From a bacterium (GTDB lineage Bacteria > Coprothermobacterota > Coprothermobacteria > Coprothermobacterales > JAADFF01): a DNA stretch of 12,579 nucleotides. The position numbers and the translations under genes are program-made. The stretch covers positions 1-12,579 of the forward strand of contig JAMORD010000018.1 in the NCBI GenBank assembly GCA_027063755.1, written 5' to 3'. Position 1 is the first letter of the stretch. Every line of letters begins with the position of its first letter. The notes under the pieces are model-generated. The model made no database searches and was not told the origin of the DNA. It was given only the letters and a program-made list of their open reading frames with translations. Of the stretch, positions 8,991-12,579 are shown in pieces.

Positions 8991-10683
8991 AAAGCTTCCT
9001 CCTGAAGAAAGGAACAATCTCATCTTTAGATACTTTAAAAATTGCTCCTGTCTTCCTATCCTTAATTTCATATTCTCCTGAAGACACGGTCTTCTTTGAT
9101 ACTACAACTCTAAATGGAATACCAATAAGATCGGCATCTTTAAATTTAACACCAGGCCTAAGATCCCTGTCATCAAGGATTGTTTCTATACCAGCATCTG
9201 TTAGTGCCTCATAAATCTCTTCTCCAATGGCCATAATATCGTCTTTCTTGACATCAAGAACAGTAATAATAACATGATATGGTGCCACAGCTATCGGCCA
9301 TATAATACCGTTTTCATCATGGCTTCTTTCAACAATAGTAGCCATCACACGGCTAATACCTATGCCATAGCATCCCATAATATACGGCTTACGCTGACCA
9401 TTTTCATCAAGATATGTGGCCCCCATAGGTTCACTGTAGCGAGTGCCTAAATTAAAGATATGACCAACCTCTATGGCTGTATACCTCTTCAGTGGAGCAC
9501 CACATACAGGACAGGCATCACCATCGTTGACCTGTCTGATATCCACATACTCTACATCAAACTCATCTATATTGAAGTGAATATAGTGGTAATCTGTTTC
9601 GTCAGCACCAATAACACCATCTTTGACATCCTGAACAGACTCATCGGCAATAATCTTGATATCTTTGTCTTTAACAGCATACGGAGAAATGTATCCTTTC
9701 ACAAGTCCCATATCGTCAAGCTCATCGGGAGTAAGCAGTCTCACTTCCGAGGCATCAAGAACCTTGGCAAGTTTGGTCTCATTAACCTCATAGTCTCCTC
9801 TGATAAGCACCATAACAACCTTGCCATCTACCATGTAAAGCATAGACTTGATAATACGAGAAGGCTCAACGCCCAAAAACTCTGCAAGCTGCTCTATCGT
9901 ATGGGTGCCTGGTGTATAAACCTTTTCTATAGGCTTATCTGATGGAGGATAGTTGACTTTCTTATAAGGTGCATGTGCCACCTCTATAGTGGCCTTGTAT
10001 CCACACTTCTCGCACTTTACAACTTCACTCTCTCCATATTCAGCGGGCACCAAAAACTCATGGGACATCTTGCCACCAATAGCACCACTGTCGGCTTCAA
10101 ATGCTTCGGCATCAAGTCCTACCCTGCGGAATATATTGCTATATGCCCTATACATATCATCATATGTTTTCTTCAAATCATCTACAGATGTATGGAAGGA
10201 ATAGGCATCTTTCATAATAAACTCTCTACCTCTGATAACACCAAAACGAGGCCTAAGCTCATCTCTAAACTTTGTATTAATTTGATAGAAAATCATAGGT
10301 AGCTGTTTGTATGAAGACACATTGTCTCTAACAAGGGCCGTTATCTGCTCTTCATGTGTTGGTCCAAGGCAAAACCATCTTCCCTTACGGTCTTTTGTCT
10401 TAAACATCTCATCACCATAAAGGTCCCAACGGCCTGTTTCATCCCACATTTCCTTTGGCATCAAGATAGACATCAGCACTTCTTGCCCACCAATAGCATC
10501 CATCTCTTCTCTGACAATGTCTTCAATTTTCTTCAAAACACGCCATGCCAGTGGCAAATATGCATAAACACCAGCGGATATCTTACGAATGTAACCAGCC
10601 CTTACAAGGAGCTTATGAGAAATAGATTCTGCATCGGCAGGATCTTCCCTTAATGTCGGAATCAGCATTCTTGACATTCTCAT
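8980..10683 (-). CDS. proS: Prolyl-tRNA synthetase, bacterial type with editing domain
   Basis: Charges tRNA-Pro with proline and can clear mischarged Ala-tRNA-Pro. The 567-residue enzyme has the bacterial class II plan: the N-terminal opening MRMSRMLIPTLRE, catalytic motif GPTHEE (107-112), motif 2 FRDELRPRFGVIRGREFIMKD (139-159), the inserted YbaK-like editing domain (about 225-390) with its conserved lysine in IIKSMLY (Lys279), motif 3 MGCYGIGISRVMA (436-448) and a C-terminal anticodon-binding domain (from about 467). Cysteine pairs CEKC (224-227) and CPVC (391-394) flank the editing domain and may form a zinc site. The length matches the usual 565-575. The SD AGGAGGT is 8 nt before the ATG, inside the end of ispG, which stops 3 nt upstream. 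It sits mid-operon with no room for a T-box leader, so it is not separately controlled by tRNA-Pro here. Confidence 0.97.
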   Translation of the reverse strand: MRMSRMLIPTLREDPADAESISHKLLVRAGYIRKISAGVYAYLPLAWRVLKKIEDIVREEMDAIGGQEVLMSILMPKEMWDETGRWDLYGDEMFKTKDRKGRWFCLGPTHEEQITALVRDNVSSYKQLPMIFYQINTKFRDELRPRFGVIRGREFIMKDAYSFHTSVDDLKKTYDDMYRAYSNIFRRVGLDAEAFEADSGAIGGKMSHEFLVPAEYGESEVVKCEKCGYKATIEVAHAPYKKVNYPPSDKPIEKVYTPGTHTIEQLAEFLGVEPSRIIKSMLYMVDGKVVMVLIRGDYEVNETKLAKVLDASEVRLLTPDELDDMGLVKGYISPYAVKDKDIKIIADESVQDVKDGVIGADETDYHYIHFNIDEFDVEYVDIRQVNDGDACPVCGAPLKRYTAIEVGHIFNLGTRYSEPMGATYLDENGQRKPYIMGCYGIGISRVMATIVERSHDENGIIWPIAVAPYHVIITVLDVKKDDIMAIGEEIYEALTDAGIETILDDRDLRPGVKFKDADLIGIPFRVVVSKKTVSSGEYEIKDRKTGAIFKVSKDEIVPFFRRKLYGQ

Positions 10684-10686
10684 AGG

Positions 10687-11751
10687 TTATACCTCCTCTT
10701 CAAGAATTTTATCTATTTCCGTTGTAATTATTTTCATTATATCTGCATCACTGTCAAAATGGAAAGTGCGGTAAACTTGGCCTTTTTTAAAGAGCACTGC
10801 CTCACCAGGTCCGCCAAATGCAATACCAACATCGGCCTCTTTGGCTTCACCTGGTCCATTAACTGCACATCCCATTACGGCAACGGTAATATGCTTTTTT
10901 ATATGTGCATATTTATCTTCTATCTTCTGGGCTATCTCCCAAACAGGACCAGTGCTTCTGGCACATTTAGGACATGAAATAATGTTTAACCCTCTACACT
11001 GGCCTACAGATGCACATAGTATCTTCCATGCCACTTTAACCTCCTGCCAAGGCTCGGCAGAAAGAGAAACTCTTATAGTATCTCCTATCCCCTCTCTAAG
11101 AAGATAACCCAATGCATAAGAAGATTTAATTGTACCATCAAGAAGTGTACCGGCTTCTGTTACACCAATGTGAATAGGTCCATCAAACCATTGACTAAGG
11201 GCTTTGTTGAGAGCTATCGTATCATTGGGTGTTGAAGACTTTATAGAAATAATAATATTTTCAACTCCAACATCGTTTAGCATATCTACATCTTCACGGG
11301 CTATGCGAATAATAGCTTCTTTGATATCTTCACCAGACTTTATACGTTCTTTGGGCAAAGAGGCCATATTATATCCTAATCTTATAGGCAATTTTCTCTC
11401 TGCAATAAGTTTTAGGGCATCTTTCACCCTTTTTACTGCTATTGTGCCAGGATTCCACCGAATTTTATGTACACCAGCCTCAACAGCCAATATAACCTGA
11501 TGAGGGTCATAATGGATATCTGCAACAATAGGTACAGGTGAATGTTTCACAAGCCACACCAGATGTTCAAAATCATCAGGGCTGGGAAAAGACACCCTTA
11601 CAATCTCAGCCCCGGCATTTACGGCATCAAGTAAGTCTTTCAGATTACCTTCCCTATCAGCCAGTGGACGCCAAAGCATTGTTTGAACAACAACAGGATA
11701 TCCTCCACCAATGGGAACATCGCCAACATAAACAATTTTCTTAGAAAACAT
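10687..11751 (-). CDS. ispG: 4-hydroxy-3-methylbut-2-en-1-yl diphosphate synthase
   Basis: Penultimate MEP-pathway enzyme, converting MEcPP to HMBPP with a [4Fe-4S] cluster and an external electron donor (flavodoxin or ferredoxin). The 354-residue protein starts IVYVGDVPIGGGYPVVVQTM (6-25). The TIM-barrel part includes VADIHYD (76-82) and VHKIRWNPG (94-102), and the iron-sulfur domain carries Cys260 and Cys263 (SCPKCARSTG), Cys295 and Glu302 (MGCAVNGPGEAKEADVG). These match the three Cys plus Glu ligands of E. coli IspG. It is the short bacterial form without the plant-type insert. One deviation is PIRLGYNMASL (122-132), where most family members read RIGVNxGSL. The start at 11751 is chosen over the ATG at 11778 because GGAGGT lies 7 nt upstream, made from the last codons of rseP, which ends 1 nt before it. 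Confidence 0.95.
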   Translation of the reverse strand: MFSKKIVYVGDVPIGGGYPVVVQTMLWRPLADREGNLKDLLDAVNAGAEIVRVSFPSPDDFEHLVWLVKHSPVPIVADIHYDPHQVILAVEAGVHKIRWNPGTIAVKRVKDALKLIAERKLPIRLGYNMASLPKERIKSGEDIKEAIIRIAREDVDMLNDVGVENIIISIKSSTPNDTIALNKALSQWFDGPIHIGVTEAGTLLDGTIKSSYALGYLLREGIGDTIRVSLSAEPWQEVKVAWKILCASVGQCRGLNIISCPKCARSTGPVWEIAQKIEDKYAHIKKHITVAVMGCAVNGPGEAKEADVGIAFGGPGEAVLFKKGQVYRTFHFDSDADIMKIITTEIDKILEEEV

Positions 11752-11752
11752 G

Positions 11753-12579
11753 TTACAAACCTCCACCAATGATGGCAAGTATATCTTTAAAGGTTACAAG
11801 AACTAATATTGCCAGCAGTGCATAAAATCCATACATATGTATTTTTTCCTCTACCTTCTTACTAATCTTCAAGCCAAAAAGAGACAATATTGCAAATACC
11901 AACCTACCACCATCAAGAGCAGGAAGTGGTAAGAGATTGGTAAGTCCCAGGGCAACAGTAATAAGGGCACTCATATTAATAAAAGACGACAGTTTGAGAA
12001 TAAAGGAAACCTTAGCAGACAAGGCCTCCCCCATAATGGCAACAATACCCACAGGTCCGGAAACATACTTAAGACTAATACGCCCTTTAATCATGAGCCA
12101 GAGTCCTTTAAAGAACAATACTGTGGTAGCCCATGTTTTCTGCAAACCTTTCCCTAAAGCGGTAAATACATTGTATCTCTCTATCCTTGCCGGGCTTTCT
12201 GGCACAAATCCCAGCACATATGAGTCCTTATCTTTGACAACATCTATATTTACAGTTATCTCTTTGCCATCCCTCATAAGTGCCAATGTATAGGAATATT
12301 TCTCACCGGTAGCCGTCTTCATGATATATTCATAGACCTCATTAAATGAAGATACAGGTTGACCATCAATGGAAACGATTTTATCCCCCTTTTGCACCTT
12401 TCCATAGGCGGGAGAATCTTCTATAACATCACCAACAATAGGTGGATAATATAAGGCCACACCAATAATATATCTACCATCATCTGCTTGCGTTGGAGTT
12501 ACAGTAAACATGAGTGTTTTACCATCACGCTTTACTTCAACATTGACAGAACGAGGGGGCTCATAATTCATCATCATAT
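11753..12579 (-). CDS. rseP: Site-2 protease RseP-like membrane metalloprotease (N-terminus outside the window)
   Basis: C-terminal 274 residues or so of an M50 intramembrane zinc protease, the class that cleaves anti-sigma factors and leftover signal peptides. The frame stays open to the right edge, so the HExxH helix is off the window. Visible parts in order: the tail of a first PDZ domain (about 10-42, VKRDGK...VTPTQADDGRYIIGV), a second PDZ domain (about 47-126, with KGDKIVSIDGQPV), a membrane-proximal SGPVGI segment (173-178), a membrane helix (about 200-218) carrying the metal-binding NLLPLPALDGG motif (214-224, with Asp222), and a last membrane helix (about 252-270). Two PDZ domains resemble E. 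coli RseP. It leads the visible operon and ends 1 nt before ispG, a common bacterial neighbour. The ATG triplets at 12575 and just downstream are probably internal methionines rather than starts. Confidence 0.92.
   Translation of the reverse strand, partial: MMMNYEPPRSVNVEVKRDGKTLMFTVTPTQADDGRYIIGVALYYPPIVGDVIEDSPAYGKVQKGDKIVSIDGQPVSSFNEVYEYIMKTATGEKYSYTLALMRDGKEITVNIDVVKDKDSYVLGFVPESPARIERYNVFTALGKGLQKTWATTVLFFKGLWLMIKGRISLKYVSGPVGIVAIMGEALSAKVSFILKLSSFINMSALITVALGLTNLLPLPALDGGRLVFAILSLFGLKISKKVEEKIHMYGFYALLAILVLVTFKDILAIIGGGL

Noticed and set aside
8991-9071. Longer glycosyltransferase from ATG 9071
   Set aside because: It would overlap proS by 92 nt and add residues unlike GT2 starts. ATG 8990 has AGGAGG at proper spacing.
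9460-9942. 160-codon plus-strand open frame inside proS
   Set aside because: It is antisense to well-conserved ProRS sequence, with no SD and no domain. The other open frames opposite ligA, psuG, ispG and rseP are dismissed for the same reason.
10684-10700. T-box leader for proS
   Set aside because: Only 3 nt separate ispG from proS, leaving no space for a T-box.
11752-11778. Longer IspG from ATG 11778
   Set aside because: It lies within the rseP C-terminal codons without an SD. ATG 11751 follows GGAGGT by 7 nt and gives the normal IspG start.

Overview
The window is bacterial, A+T-leaning chromosomal DNA with frequent ATA (Ile) codons. It carries an NAD-dependent DNA ligase, a bacterial-type prolyl-tRNA synthetase with an editing domain, a MEP-pathway isoprenoid enzyme, alanine racemase and a tRNA with an encoded CCA end. 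I cannot place it in a phylum. The codon preference and compact, overlapping gene layout would fit an anaerobic, possibly thermophilic lineage, but that is a weak inference. There are no mobile elements, CRISPR arrays or phage genes, and no gene-free stretch longer than 300 bases.

Layout. (1) Positions 1-3156, minus strand: a C-rich candidate small RNA or leader (3060-3156), then ligA, then an exported beta-propeller-like protein whose start lies inside the ligA 3' end and which runs off the left edge. (2) Positions 3221-3313, minus strand: tRNA-Ser(UGA), with a -10 box just upstream that sits between it and the divergent alr. (3) Positions 3375-5978, plus strand: an overlapping three-gene operon of alanine racemase, a TrmH/SpoU-type RNA methyltransferase and an atypical short-chain dehydrogenase-like protein, closed by a 13-bp hairpin that also serves the convergent operon. 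(4) Positions 6002-12579, minus strand: a tight seven-gene operon read from the right edge, rseP (partial), ispG, proS, a family-2 glycosyltransferase, psuG, psuK and a LOG-like Rossmann protein. Junctions are 14 nt or less, or overlap, and several Shine-Dalgarno (SD) sequences are built from the last codons of the preceding gene.

How they work together. The core rseP-ispG-proS group is a common bacterial arrangement. Here it is extended by a pseudouridine degradation pair: PsuK makes pseudouridine 5'-phosphate and PsuG splits it to uracil and ribose 5-phosphate. A possible nucleotide-binding LOG-like protein ends the operon. With no transporter beside them, the pair probably recycles pseudouridine from the cell's own RNA.

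The most unusual object is the roughly 97-nt C-rich element between tRNA-Ser and ligA. It has a good promoter (TTGACG, 17 nt, TAGTAT), two hairpins and a U-run. Four CCCCC motifs all fall in segments predicted to be unpaired. The two protein genes flanking it, ligA and alr, are the two in the window whose SD sequences contain GGGGG. This looks like either an SD-targeting small RNA or a ligA attenuator, and I do not recognise it as a known family.
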